A stretch of 64,000 nt of DNA from positions 216,296-280,295 of the forward strand of contig NW_004451007.1 of NCBI RefSeq assembly GCF_000321225.1, given 5' to 3'. The DNA comes from Odobenus rosmarus divergens. Its lineage: Eukaryota; Chordata; Mammalia; Carnivora; Odobenidae. This document shows positions 44,841 through 57,024 of the stretch, piece after piece (positions within the stretch are counted from its first letter, which is position 1; every line of letters starts with the position of its first letter). The translations under genes and the position numbers were made by a program. The notes beneath the pieces were generated by a model that was not told where the DNA came from, searched no databases, and saw nothing but the letters and a program-made list of their open reading frames with translations.

Positions 44841-47353
44841 CTGAGCTAGACTACCATAGTATATACGAGCAAGCCAGAGGGGGTCCTGAGTTTCTCCAAA
44901 CCTGGTGTATGGCAGGTGGTCCTTAGTCTAACTTGGCAGATTTTTCTACCATGAGATAATCCCATGTCACTCATGGACACATATTCCCAAAGATTTAAGA
45001 AATTTCTAATAAAACCTAAAAACTTTTTGTAGGAATTTTAAAAACTACAATTATTAGAACCTCTACAGTTATGGCAGTAAATCTGACAGGCTAAGTCATG
45101 ACAGGTCCTGGTATGGCAGTGACAGGTAGCAAATCACTAGCTGAAACATTCCTCCCCACTCTGTCCCACTGAGCAGGAATGTCTGAATACAGGTGAGTGA
45201 GACTCACACCATGAAGAGGAGTAAACTGGAGTTCACTCAAATACTTTAAAAAGGAGGAATTTTGTAAAATTTGTTAACAAATATTAATATCCTATTACTC
45301 GTGGCATATCATATCTCAAAACATATGTTCTAGGGAGCCCCAGCGGAGAACGGACCGTCTAGTGTACACAATGACCTGGGAAAGGAAAATATATTTTACC
45401 TTGAACTCAGCTACTGCTATGACTAGAATTAATGTTAATTCCAGTTACACTGTATCTAGAATACCTTAATAGTTCGCTTCCCACTTAATATTTTATATAT
45501 CCAAATTTTCATTCCACGTCACTCCAGAGCTTTCCAGGTTTCACAATTTTTAGCTACACACATATAACCTCCACCTCCCTAGCCATGTCATATGACCCCT
45601 GTAGCAATTTATGTGACCCTCCTAACTATACACAACTTAATTTTCATCTGCCATAATGAAGTTAGTGGAAAATTTTCCTGCCTTTCTAAAGTCATTTGCA
45701 CCTGTATGCATTTCTTCACCAGCACCTTATTAACTTATATTTCTCCAAAAGCCACCTGGAGACTTAACTGTAACCACACCCGTGATTTATAAACAAATGC
45801 ACCCAAACCCATTTGGGAATTAAATCTTGCCCAGCTTATTTAATACCTATGTGCAATTTAATTTGAGGAACATGTTATGTTTGCCAGAAATAGCCATTTT
45901 CAGGGATTCAGAGTTTTAAAAAGAGAAAGAATTGATTAAAGTACAAGAATAAACTTTTCTGGAATCCAGGAAACTAAATTGCATAGCTTGAAGCACACAA
46001 TAGATTACAATAATCTGCCCTAAGCATGAAAAGGGTTTTTAATTTCCTTGATTGCTTAAGAATAAGGTTTCCAAATGCACAAAAGAAAAAAAAAATTACT
46101 TCACCCTAAAAACACTTCCAACTTTGGCCATTAATGAATATCTTGTCAAAGCCAAAGTTAGCCACTTGAGCACCTGTTCCAGTTCTTCTCTGCCCTCTCC
46201 ATTTTTACCTATGTATCTTCCTATTTCTCAAACTGTTCAAGAGGAAATGCGATGGCTACGCAGGGTGAGAAGCTAAATAAAGCACGTTCCCATTTCCTGT
46301 GGCCATCTGTAAAGAATGCCCACAAGTCAACTCACCTTCATCATGGGGCTGAAACCATCTCTATGAAACTGGCCTACTTTTCCAGTGAGAAGAGAGTGAA
46401 AGCGAGTGGTTCCTCCCTCTCTTTGGGGGAAACTGTTACATTTTCTATAAACCAAGAAATCATAAGTTAATTTTACTAGAAAAAAAAATGTTTTTTTGTG
46501 TGTATGTGTGTATTTTTTTTAACTTTATTAAATGAAGAAATAAAATCCCAGGTGTTTGGAACTGATTGACTCCAAAGTGCCTAAAGACTCAAGAAATGAA
46601 AATTTCAAGTACAGTCTGGGTATTCTGATTCATCTCTGCAGAATCACTTCTTCAAATGTTTTGTTTTGTTGTAACTAGAAACACAGAGTACGGTTCCATA
46701 GACCAATATTGCTGTTTCCTGGTTCTATATCTTGAGTCCCCTATGCAGGATGGGAAGCCCATTTCCACACTGGCTATCCAACATTGAATGACAGCAGTTG
46801 GTACCTTGGGGAAGAGCAACTGCAGAGCAGAGTATTTATTTTTTAAAAATGAATATGCAAATCATTCCCTTGCCTTTTTAAGTCAAGGATTTAGGCACTT
46901 AATGTAAATTAAATAGAGAAAAATCCTAAAATTTATCTGATGGTTTGGAATGAGTTAATGTCATTATAGGCCTAATTTATTTGACTTATTTGTGGGCTAC
47001 GTGACAAGGGGTGGAGATAGTAGCCCCAAACCCCTTATCCAAGAAATTGAAATGCAAATTAGAGGGAAACATGAAGTATAAAAATAGACTATCAGTATAG
47101 AGTGAGTAATGCTAAATACCTAAGAACCCCTAGCAGTGCAACTGAAACTGGTTTGCAGATTATAAAAAAAAAATCCATAGTGGAAATCTGAATCAGGTAA
47201 AATAGATGCATGCATACATACAGCAGAACTGATTATAATCATCAAAACATTGCTTGCTTAGAAAGAACACCCTGTTCACTAGTTACTTAACAGTAGGTAC
47301 TTAGAGTAAGTAGGTACTCAGTAAATAACCAGTTAAAAAATAAACGAGTGTGG
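44841..47353. other. Unique non-coding DNA
   Basis: Single-copy sequence with a T/GT-rich stretch at about 46490-46520. Frames at 45592-45792 and 46052-46470 have no family resemblance. No element recognised with confidence. Confidence 0.5.
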
Positions 47354-47485
47354 GCTGGCCTGGGTGGCTCAGTCGGTTAAGCGTCTGACTCTTGATCTCA
47401 CCTCAGGGTCATAAGTTCAAGCCCCATGTTGGGCTCCACACTGGGCGTGGAGCCTACTTAAAAAAATAAATAAATAAATAAAAAG
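47354..47485 (+). repeat. Short CanSINE, older subtype
   Basis: Forward SINE lacking the CT-rich middle: head 'cctgggtggctcagtcggtt', 'gcgtctgactcttgatctca', then 'ttgggctccacactgggcgt', directly followed by aaaaaaataaataaataaat. This short, tRNA-head-plus-tail form matches the older CanSINE class. No clear target duplication is left. Confidence 0.88.
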
Positions 47486-48010
47486 AATGATAGAGTAAGG
47501 ATCTAAAGCCCAACTGATAAGCTCTTATTATCACATACTTAGATATAACACCCTTCCCACTCCCCCCCAAAAAAGTCAATGGGATTTTTAAAAATGTAGC
47601 TTAAAAAAAAATTGGCTCTAAAATAAGAAAATGGGCTGCACACTGTGAATACCAACAGCCCAGGAGAAGCCAGAGCAGCACTTTTTCTGGCAAACTCTAC
47701 CAGCTGTGGCCAGAGGCACTGAGATCTTATAGTACCTTCTTGATGCCAACTGGCTGTGACTTCTTCCTGTCTGCTTCTCCAAGAAAACAATCAGTGTTAA
47801 TTCCAGTTGGTTATAGTATTGATTTTGGTTACTTAAACAGATTTATAGTGAAGGAAGACTATAAATAATGGTATCAAGAGTTTCTGTTGGTTCTCTTGGT
47901 TCTATTAGGACTGTGAAAATATTTATCATATATATTCAGTTAAAAGGTTCCCCAAAGCTTTGCTTGTGAAGAAATTAGCTAAAACAAAATTAGTTAAAAG
48001 TGCACAGGTA
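47486..48010. other. Unique non-coding DNA
   Basis: Single-copy sequence between two SINEs; an 83-codon reverse frame at 47539-47790 is unsupported. Confidence 0.5.
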
Positions 48011-48203
48011 GGGGCGCCTGGGTGGCTCAGTTCCTTGAGTATCCGACTCTTGATTTCAGCTCAGGTCATGATCTGGCGGTTGTGGGATCAAGCCTGATGT
48101 CCGGCTCTGTGCTCAGCACGGGGTCTGCTTGAGATTCTCTCTCCCTCTCCCTTTGCCCCTCCCTGCCTCTCAAAAATAAATAAATGAAATATTTTTGGGG
48201 GGG
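48011..48203 (+). repeat. CanSINE, older subtype
   Basis: Forward SINE with 'tatccgactcttgatttcag', 'ggtcatgatctggcggttgt' and 'cttgagattctctctccctc'. Tail aaaataaataaatgaaat. Only a weak flanking match, caggta, remains at 48005-48010 and 48204-48209. Confidence 0.9.
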
Positions 48204-49470
48204 CAGGTATTTGTTCTATACCATAAACTTTGGTTACATGAAAATTGAGATTATAACCGTTGCTATCTTGCCATCAAAGGCCATAAACAGGCAATATTTA
48301 AGGTGCATCCTTCTTCAACTATTCTTATTAAAAACCATGAAGTAATCCAAGAATTTAAACTAACTGTTTTACACAGGGCCCCATTAGGGAGTTGTGATTA
48401 AGGAGCACAGTCCTAAAACTGGGTCATGAGAGTAAGTTAAGTTATCATCATCCAAACAAAATTATTCTCATTTTTGTAATTAATTCGCAAATTGAATTAA
48501 GCATACTTTAATAGGAAAAAAATTAACCACCTCAACATACACAAAGATGCAAAACTGAATTTACTATAATAAAGTATACTTAAAATTGACCCCCTTCCAG
48601 CTTTACACCATGATCTTTTGAAAAGTTACATTACTTTATTGGAGCAAACTTTCCATGATAAAAGTACTTGACCTGGAACCCAAAAGTCCAGGGTTACAGT
48701 CCTTCTTATACTACTCTTCAGCTGTGTGTCCTTGGGCAAGTCATTTCATCTCTCTGGACCTCATTTCCTTCGACTGTAAGCTGAGAAGGTTGTGGTTGCA
48801 AAGCTCTAAAGTTCCATCCTGTTCTAACAACCTATGAATCTGTGAGAGAGAAAGTTCATAAATATTCCATAATCTTCCTTTTACCAAAATGTTACTTCCA
48901 AATATAGATAACCTTTCATGACACAAAGCAAATGTTATGACAAGGTACTTTTCAATTAATGCAAATTTTAAAGTTACTATTTAAAACAATTCAAAAATAG
49001 AGTAGACTCTATCAAGATGTGATTTCAGACATTTCAGGACACAACATAGGGATCGCATGCCAATCAAAAAAAAATCTGAATGAAGCAAATTATTAAGTGT
49101 GAATTTTAGAGAGTTCTGGAATACTTCCAAATTCCTTGTATCCATTTCAAAATAAGCTTTTCACAAGAAGAAATAGAGTAAACTCTTAAACATAGCCCAT
49201 CAATTATATACATTTAAAGTTAAAAAAATTTTTTACCCCAATCTTAGAAGAAAAGTTCAATCTGACAGCAGAACAAATTTATATTAGTCATTCAATAAAC
49301 ATTTTTCCCTCTCCTCTAACTTCTAGGGCATGGCCTGAGTCACAGAACTCTACAATAAAAATTCAAATTCAGAAAAACATTCATCCAGGTCAATGAAGAG
49401 TCCTTAATTAAAAATACAATCACATTCATTAATAGTGTTATTATAGCCAAAGTCTCCTAACATATTTTAT
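48204..49470. other. Unique DNA with one MIR
   Basis: AT-rich single-copy sequence apart from the MIR at 48653-48842. No gene recognised. Confidence 0.5.
48653..48842 (+). repeat. MIR SINE, forward
   Basis: 'cttgacctggaacccaaaag', 'tcagctgtgtgtccttgggc', 'aagtcatttcatctctctgg', 'cctcatttccttcgactgta', 'ctaacaacctatgaatctgt'. Clear MIR-family structure, nearly full length. Confidence 0.75.
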
Positions 49471-49487
49471 AAAGATATTTAAAAATA

Positions 49488-49664
49488 GGGACACCTGGGT
49501 GGCTCAGTCGGTAAAGCATCTGTCTTAGGCTCAGGTCATGATCCCAGAGTCTCAGGATTGAGCCCTATGTTGGGATCCCTGCTCGGTGGGGAGTCTGCTT
49601 CTCCCTCTGCCCCTCACCCCACTTGTGCTCTTTCCCTCAAATAAATAAATAAAATATTTTTTAG
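49488..49664 (+). repeat. CanSINE, full length
   Basis: Forward SINE with 'gggacacctgggtggctcag' head and shortened CT-rich middle. Target-site duplication aaagatRtttaaaaata (17 bp, one mismatch) at 49471-49487 and 49665-49681. Confidence 0.95.
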
Positions 49665-49681
49665 AAAGATGTTTAAAAATA

Positions 49682-50574
49682 AAGCTTGAATATAAATGGA
49701 TTCCTGGTTAACCCCTCCATGACTTAACCAGAAAAAACCCATTCCACTATGTGGATTAATTAATTAAGAATTTATTGTTAAAACAATAAATACAAGTTGC
49801 AATGAATAGGAAATGAGTAGAATACATTCTCTTTAATAATATTCATAATATTACTTCACAAGTTCTCTGCTCGGAGATTCTGAAAGTGCAATTCTTGAAA
49901 ATTTTTATTTCTTGCCAGCAGTCACTGTCAGCAAATGGGTAGAAAAGTGTTAGTTATATATATCTTATGGGCATCAATTTAGCGAGGTACTTTTTCCTCC
50001 TAGATAGATGGTTTGAACTTATTTTTTTCATCGGAGAAAGAAAAAAAATTACAGGAATTACCCACTAGTTATAAATTTATATATTTAAAAAAAATCATGT
50101 AACATAACTATTAAACAGCGAGGAAGCCTACAAGATGAGCTACTCATCTGTTTGTGAGTTTCAGAGCATCTGTCTCATTTAATAGATTCTTTTCTCTGGC
50201 TTGAGTAAACTGTTATTTTTAAAACTATTTTCCTATATAATGGTACCTTACATATCAGCATTTAAAAATTCAAATTTAACTCCTTACAATAATTCACAAT
50301 TTTTACTTAGCATCTCTAATTGTATTATTTATATCATAGGTAGCATGAGATAATTATTTTTTACAGTTTATCTAGTTACAAAAACATTTGGTTAAAATTG
50401 TTTTGGATAGAAGCACAAAAATCAAAATTATGTACAAAGAGGTAACCCAACTGATTAGAAAACACACAGACACCAGCTAAACATTCATTACCAATTCCAC
50501 GACAAATATTTTCTTAGATGATAAAAAGTCTGGAATCGGTACAACTGAAAAACGCAGTCAGTTTGACACTTGAA
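49682..50574. other. Unique non-coding DNA
   Basis: AT-rich single-copy sequence ('gattaattaattaagaattt' at about 49753-49772). No gene recognised. Confidence 0.5.
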
Positions 50575-50589
50575 AGTAGGCAAAACTAG

Positions 50590-50780
50590 GGGTGCCTGGG
50601 TGGCTCAGTTGTTAAGCGTCTGCCTTAGGCTCAGGTCATGATCCCAGGGTCCTGGGATCAAGCCCCGTATTGGGCTCCCTGCTCTGCGGGAGGCCTGTTT
50701 CTCTCCCACTCCCCCTGCTTGTGTTCCCTCACTCGCTGTCTCTCTCTGTCAATTAAATAAATAAAATCTTAAAAAAAAAA
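50590..50780 (+). repeat. CanSINE, full length
   Basis: Forward SINE with 'ctgctctgcgggaggcctg'. Perfect 15-bp target-site duplication agtaggcaaaactag at 50575-50589 and 50781-50795. Preservation suggests a late insertion. It is the last CanSINE before an 11-kb SINE-free stretch. Confidence 0.95.
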
Positions 50781-50795
50781 AGTAGGCAAAACTAG

Positions 50796-53700
50796 AATGT
50801 GGTACTACAGTATGTTTGCTGTTGAATATCTTATAAAAACCTGGCATCATTTTAGACCAAATCGAAGTTTATCAAGAATAATATATTATCTGAAGCAAGG
50901 CACCTAAAACTAAAAAAATAAAGCTAAATCTACAACAAACCATACCCAATACCTACTGATATTGAGTTTGAAATGTTGAAAAATGTGTTGATTCTTGGAG
51001 TGATAATGTATAGAATGAGAGATGGGTGCATATAGAAACCACTGAATCAGTGATATGTTGTAATACAGAAGACTACGGACACTATTACCTAGGGCACTTA
51101 AAATGACACAAAAGAAAATAAGGAAAAGCCCACTGTAAAATAATAATAGAAGAACTGAATAAATAACTTAAGAGGAGCATAATATGTATGCTACATTACT
51201 GATTAATATTGGTACAAACCTGGCATTGACAAGTAGTGTTAATTCTCCTAATATTTAAGAGTTACAAATAAGCACCTGAGAGTTCTTGATTGTGTAAAGA
51301 AGCAGTCAATAAAACAAAGAAGGTGGCAGAAAGTGCAGACGTTCAGAAAGGCAGCTGACAAAAGAGGTATGTTTCCCTTTGGGGGAAAAAAAATAAAAGT
51401 TTTTATGCATTTTAATTAGCCCACTTGCAAAAGAAAAATCAGGTGAAGACTACTAATTATCACCTTCCAGCCCCACTAACACTTTGCAGTCTAGCGAAAA
51501 GGAAGAAAAGGGAACTAACTAAATAAATAATAAAAAAAACAAGAAAGAAAAACACCCTCCCACTCCAGGCCATTTAAAAAAAAAAATGTCAAGGCTTCCT
51601 CCAGCATCCTTCCAGACGCTACTGACAAGATTTATCTTCAAAGAACTTTCTTGTTTACAATACAAATCTTCCCCTCTGTCACAAATTAAACCCAATTATC
51701 TGGTGAACAGTTTCCATAATAAAACCTGATAGACAGAGGAAGCAGTAACTCTTCCATTTTTTCCCCTCTCCCCTTGAGAGCCTGCAGGTTTCAAGAAGCA
51801 AAAACCACTCTTACTTATCCCATTAACACATAGGTGTTGAGAGGGCATAGAAACCCCTGGAAAGATAAATGGCCTCATTTTCCTTGATCAGGCTTTTGAG
51901 ACAACTTCCAAAGATCTGAAAAAGGGCTGAAAACTCTCAGTTGCTTATTTGATCCATAAATTTAAAAACTACTATGGGAAACATAACATCTACGGAAAAG
52001 CTTCATTAACTCTGGTCAATGGAATCTACAGTCGTTGGGCCAGCTAGTCATTTCCTTCTGAAGGACAAACCGCAAATACTCTAAGAAACAGATCCATCTG
52101 TTGAGCTAGCAAATAGATGGAATGCAATCACATCCACTGAGTCTTGGCCAATTCTAAGTCACCCTGACAGACTGGGGCTCAGCTTTTAATCAAGCAGCCA
52201 CTCAAAGACACATTTGTGTCCCTTTAACAGTCGAACACAACTCTTGCCCAATGAGGAATTACAGAAAATCAAGTTTATTCTAAGTCCTCGAAATACGTGC
52301 CCGATATACACACGCCTCAACTACAAAGTTACAAACTCTAGTTTATTCTCTGATAATAGTTTGCATTTGGCACATGACTTCTCAGAAGGTTTTTTAAACT
52401 AGCATTTTCTGTGGATGTGTGCTCTGCTTTGAGAAAACATTAGAGGTACTTAAAAAAAAAAAACAAAAAAACAAGATCACTGTAAGAATAGAACAGCTTT
52501 TCCCAAATTTTCTTCACCTTAACTAGAAGGAGGGGTAAGATCTAAACAAATAACAGAAACTTCCCTCTCTTTCCATGTGGTCTGTAGAATTCCATTTAAC
52601 TGACCGGCAAGAAAGGCAGAATAAAAGAAAAAAACCAAGAACAGGCATACCTCAACAGGGTTTGTTCATGTTGAACATTAAATAATCCTTTGACAACACG
52701 ACAGCACCTTCTCTAGTACTAAAAGCATTATGATTAATCTTATTAAACCAGCATCTGAACCGTGGCCACCGTGTGATGGGCAAATAATTAGATAACTAAT
52801 GACATATATACTGTATCTACAAACTCCTATTACTGGAGCTAATAAGGAGCAAAAGGGATTTCATTCTTGAAATACCCAATACAAATTAAGAAAATGTTCC
52901 ATAGAAAGAAAATCAGTACAAAATAAATACAGTTTTGGTAGACTGGCCTGTGACCCTTAGTAGCCTTTTCTTTTCTTTTAGTTTTTAACACTGTTATGAC
53001 AGAAAAGTTCTACTAATTTACAAAGAACTGACAAATAAATAAAAAATGGAATGCCATCTAGTTTTAAGTTGGAGAATCCCTATATCCCCACGTATTTAGA
53101 AGTATAGGGTAATGCTTTCTTCCTCCTTACACAGTTCTTGAAAGATTTAAGAAGAAAGGCTCATTGAGCATAAGGAAAACTTCAAGTGGAATTCATTGAC
53201 CACATCCCCTTGTAAGTATTATAATAATGAACAAAACAATACATGAGCTAGATATGGAACAACCATACAAATAAGATACTTTGGGCTGTTATTCTTAAGA
53301 TCTGGGGAGTGATTTATTATTGCACATTTCAACATCATTCTAGACAGAACCAAGTCTCAGCTTCAAGGTGATTTCACAAATAACTGATGTCAAAATCTCC
53401 TTGACACTTTTCCCTACTACTTTGGAAAATGAAACTCTGGGGAAAAGAAAAAAATCTGCCATGTCTAGATAATCAGAAGATCAGGAGGAAAGATTCTTCT
53501 ACTGTTTATACAATTATGTTTTATGTCTTATTATCATTAAATGCACATACATGATGCCAACACTTACAGGGAGCTGTTAATTCCTTTCATATGCCAAAAC
53601 AGTATTTTGAAAACTGCTGGTTAAAAAAATGCAATTCCTTTCCTTTTTCTGAATGATCGACCAAGAATTTACATACCATACTTCTGGAGAAAATCATTTT

Positions 53701-54317
53701 TGACAGAAGGAATTGTCATGGCAAGAGTATACCAATACAGGGCCATATGGTGTCCTTCCTTGAGATAAGAGGCAAAGGCAATAAACCTGACACACTTAGG
53801 AGTTTATTCCCTTTCTGAATTATGAACTTGATGCTGCCCATGTTAACGCAGACCACGCTCACACTGTACTAATTACACACGGGGACCCGTGCCATTATGT
53901 CCACTGTGTAGCATTGTCCTCTGGTTAATTCTGCTTTGTTTTAGTTCCAGCCAAAGACTAACATAGAAACACATTTCCCTACATGGGACTCTCAATCAGC
54001 CACATTCTTTCACTGTATCAACTATTTCTTAAGAATAAATCTTCGCCTTTGTTCCCCAACCCTAAAATAATGGATCTGCTCTGTACGTTAGTCGGCCAAC
54101 CTCCTTAAGCAACAGGACATATCAGGAGAGGGATAATGAATGTACACGCTATTGAGACCTAAAAGTAGACTGACGATGCCCTTCTGTTGGCGAAGGGACA
54201 GTGACAAACATGAAATAAATGTGCAAAGTAAGTGCTAAAGTGAACGCATTATTTACCATTATTACCGCATCAAGAGTTCAAAGGAGAAAGATGCCTATGC
54301 TTGCTTATGCAGGCTGC
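50796..54317. other. CanSINE-free unique DNA
   Basis: Repeat-poor single-copy sequence. Frames at 51696-51878 and 52214-52402 are unsupported. The stretch 53780-54010 is free of recognised repeats. No exon or RNA gene recognised. Confidence 0.5.
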
Positions 54318-54432
54318 AGTGGAAACTGAGGCCAGAGGCAGGTGGCTGGACTTGGCCAAGGGTATCCAGCTGCACAGGACAAAGCTGGCTGTAGAACCCA
54401 AATCACTTTTCTCCACATTGTGGCTTCTCTTC
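54318..54432 (-). repeat. MIR fragment, reverse
   Basis: 'gtggaaactgaggccagagg', 'acttggccaagggtatccag', 'gctggctgtagaacccaaat', 'ccacattgtggcttctcttc' match the reverse-oriented MIR core and tRNA-related end. Confidence 0.65.
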
Positions 54433-55194
54433 ACCACACCGTTTGAAGGTCCATTTGGTAGAAGCAGGAGGACTTAAGGTAAGTCCAGCTGAACTGGGTT
54501 AGTATGGCAGAGAAATTAAAGAGGATGATAAAGGAAGAACACGCCCATCTGACAGTCCGTGCAGAGTCACAGAAGGTGGGCCTTACTGCTTAGTTGCAGA
54601 AGGGGAAGAGAGTTCTTATCAACTGCCCTATCAATTCCCAAGGTTGACCTTCAGTGGCTCGCCTGGCCTACTTATAGGCCTTGGAAACAGGCAAGACCAA
54701 TACTGCCTGGGAAGAAAACAGCAGAGCAGGGCTTCTATTATCAAATCTAAAGGCCTCGGCATGTTGGCCTCAGCCTCACCCTCCCTCATGGAGCCCACCT
54801 GCTGACCTAGATGGAGACGCGTCAAGAGTCGCACGTGCACGTGGACATGTGCCTCTCTTCCCCACCCCAGCAGCCCAATCACACATTCCTTCTTTTTTCT
54901 CTTTGGTTTCATCTGGATTTGGAATGTTACTTAACACAACCTTGAAATAGAAGTTGCTTTTTTGAAGATTAAAAACATATGTGTTTGAGGTAATAACACT
55001 GTCCACATTAAAAAAGGAAACAACTCTGTGCTATAATTTGTGCGAGCAAAAAGAATCTCAGGAATCATCTAACCAAGACCTATCTTTTCATAAATGAAGC
55101 AACTGAGGATCAGAGAGGCAGGTGTTGTTTCTTTGAAATTAAAACCACTGAGTTCTTGGATGTCTTGATCTGCCTGCAACGTTTTGAATGAGCA
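54433..55194. other. Unique DNA with overlapping frames on both strands
   Basis: Slightly GC-richer single-copy sequence. Frames of 62-93 codons occur on both strands at 54559-55006, which is typical of GC-rich non-coding DNA. No family resemblance. Confidence 0.45.
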
Positions 55195-55402
55195 GAGTCA
55201 AGTTCGGGCAGAAAGAACACTACACTTCAATATCAGAGATTCAAATTTTGGTTGAGCCCGTGCTGCCCGCTAGCCTGGAGACTTGAAAAAGGCGTTTACT
55301 TCCTTTAAACCCAGTTTACTAGTAAGCAACGTGGAAAGATGTAGAGCTTAAAGGGGATGCTCTCTAGAGTTTTTTCCTCCAGACCTAAAGTTCTGTGATT
55401 CT
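55195..55402 (+). repeat. Probable MIR, forward
   Basis: 'gagattcaaattttggttga', 'gcctggagacttgaaaaagg', 'tttacttcctttaaacccag' and 'cctaaagttctgtgattctg' follow the MIR order, much diverged. Confidence 0.5.
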
Positions 55403-56738
55403 GTTACACACTGAACAAGAGGAAACAACAAGAAAAAGTGTAAACAGCTTCACTGCATTCACAAAATGAATACTTTCAAAATTCTAAGAGGAGTTTTACA
55501 ACTGTACACTTATTTTTTTACATATTTACTTTCCCAGCCTCTGCAACACATACATATTTTTATATCTACAAAACCAGAAGGACAGCATGACCTTAGCATT
55601 TAAGGGTAATGGACAATGAGCCTGACAGACAATTAGCTGTTAAGAGTTAGATATATTTAGCATTTAAGTAATGTACTATCAGTACACTGAAAGTATTTGG
55701 AAAGTTTCGTCATCAGGAGATAGAGCATGAATCATGTCTGTGTCACTACCCGACCACTTATCTAATCTCTTCCACTATGAATGCAAGACTCCATGTCTCC
55801 AGAGCTGGTTTGTTTCATATTTCAGCCCCATGGTCACAGACAAATGCAATGATCCGAAACAAAACCTGACTTTCTGTATTCACTGTCCTCAAATGGGTCA
55901 GTGATGTCTGGGCCTGCAGAATTCCACACTGGGATCTTAATGAGCAGGAAAGCCTTCTGTGCGGCCCTCCGCAGAAAGGACACCAAAAGGCCAGACCCAA
56001 ATTCCTTTGAAGGAGGCACCAAGGTGATGGATTCAACAAAAGGCTGTGAAGTGTATGTGAAACTTCACTAAATCTTCAAACACTCTGAAAAGAAATTACC
56101 AGTCTGGTTTCAGGGAAAAAAAAAAAAAAGTTTCATAGTGCTCATTTGGTCATCTTCTAGTTTTCAATACCTTTACTTCCATGAAGTGAAGTATGTGACT
56201 CCTTCTAAATGTCCTCTAATTGGTAACTCAGGATTTATCTTAAAAGAAAAAGGAAAAAAACACCCAAAACAAAAAACTTCCTGAGGATCCTTGCCCACAT
56301 TCAAAGTAGCAGATTTATAAACTCAAACAAGTAGATTAAAAAATAAAACAACAAAAAACCCAAACCCTCAGACATGCAGATCAAAGCCCACACTCTAAGA
56401 CCCCTTATCTCTGCAGGCTGGTGAGCAAACAAGACACAGCCATTGAAAGTGTGTCTACTAATTCTCTTAAGGAAGAAAAGTCATTGGCACTGAGACAACC
56501 CAAGAAAGAAAAACCAAGGAGGCCAAATTTGTGGAATGAACAACAACAACAAAATGTTTAAATATATACATCTTTTTGTGTTAAAATTTAAGGCTCCTAG
56601 AGGAGTGGGTAAAAGCATAGGGAAGTATTCAGAGAATGTGAAGAAAGTATTCTTTCAATACAATCTATGTTGATCAGGCCTTTAAAATACTGAATCTGGG
56701 TGCTCAAGTGCAAAGAAAGTGGATAGCAGAGTCCAGAG
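55403..56738. other. Unique non-coding DNA
   Basis: Single-copy sequence with an A-run at about 56117-56129. Reverse frames at 55815-56039 are unsupported. Confidence 0.5.
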
Positions 56739-57024
56739 CAGTGCTACCCCAATGGAAATACTATGTGAGTTGCATGTGTAATTTTAAAGTTTCCAGCAGC
56801 CAGTTTAAAAAGGTAAAAAGAAAACAGATGAAATTAATTTACATAGTATATGATACTTGACACAATATATCTAAAATATCATTCCAATATGTAATCGATA
56901 AAAAAGAAAAAGGAGACATTTTACATTCATTTTTTGTACTCGGTCTTCAAAATCTGGAGTCACATTATAAACGTTGTTCCACAGCCACATGTGGTTGGTT
57001 ACTGGCTGTCATATTGAACAGAAC
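56739..57024 (+). mobile_element. hAT-Charlie-type nonautonomous DNA transposon
   Basis: Starts 'cagtgctaccccaatggaaa', continues 'atgtgtaattttaaagtttc', 'cagcagccagtttaaaaagg', 'aaaacagatgaaattaattt', and ends 'cacatgtggttggttactgg' with 'atattgaacagaaca', which is an imperfect inverted copy of the start. The layout fits MER-type hAT-Charlie elements with cagtgctgtccaat-like ends. Subfamily not assigned. Confidence 0.75.
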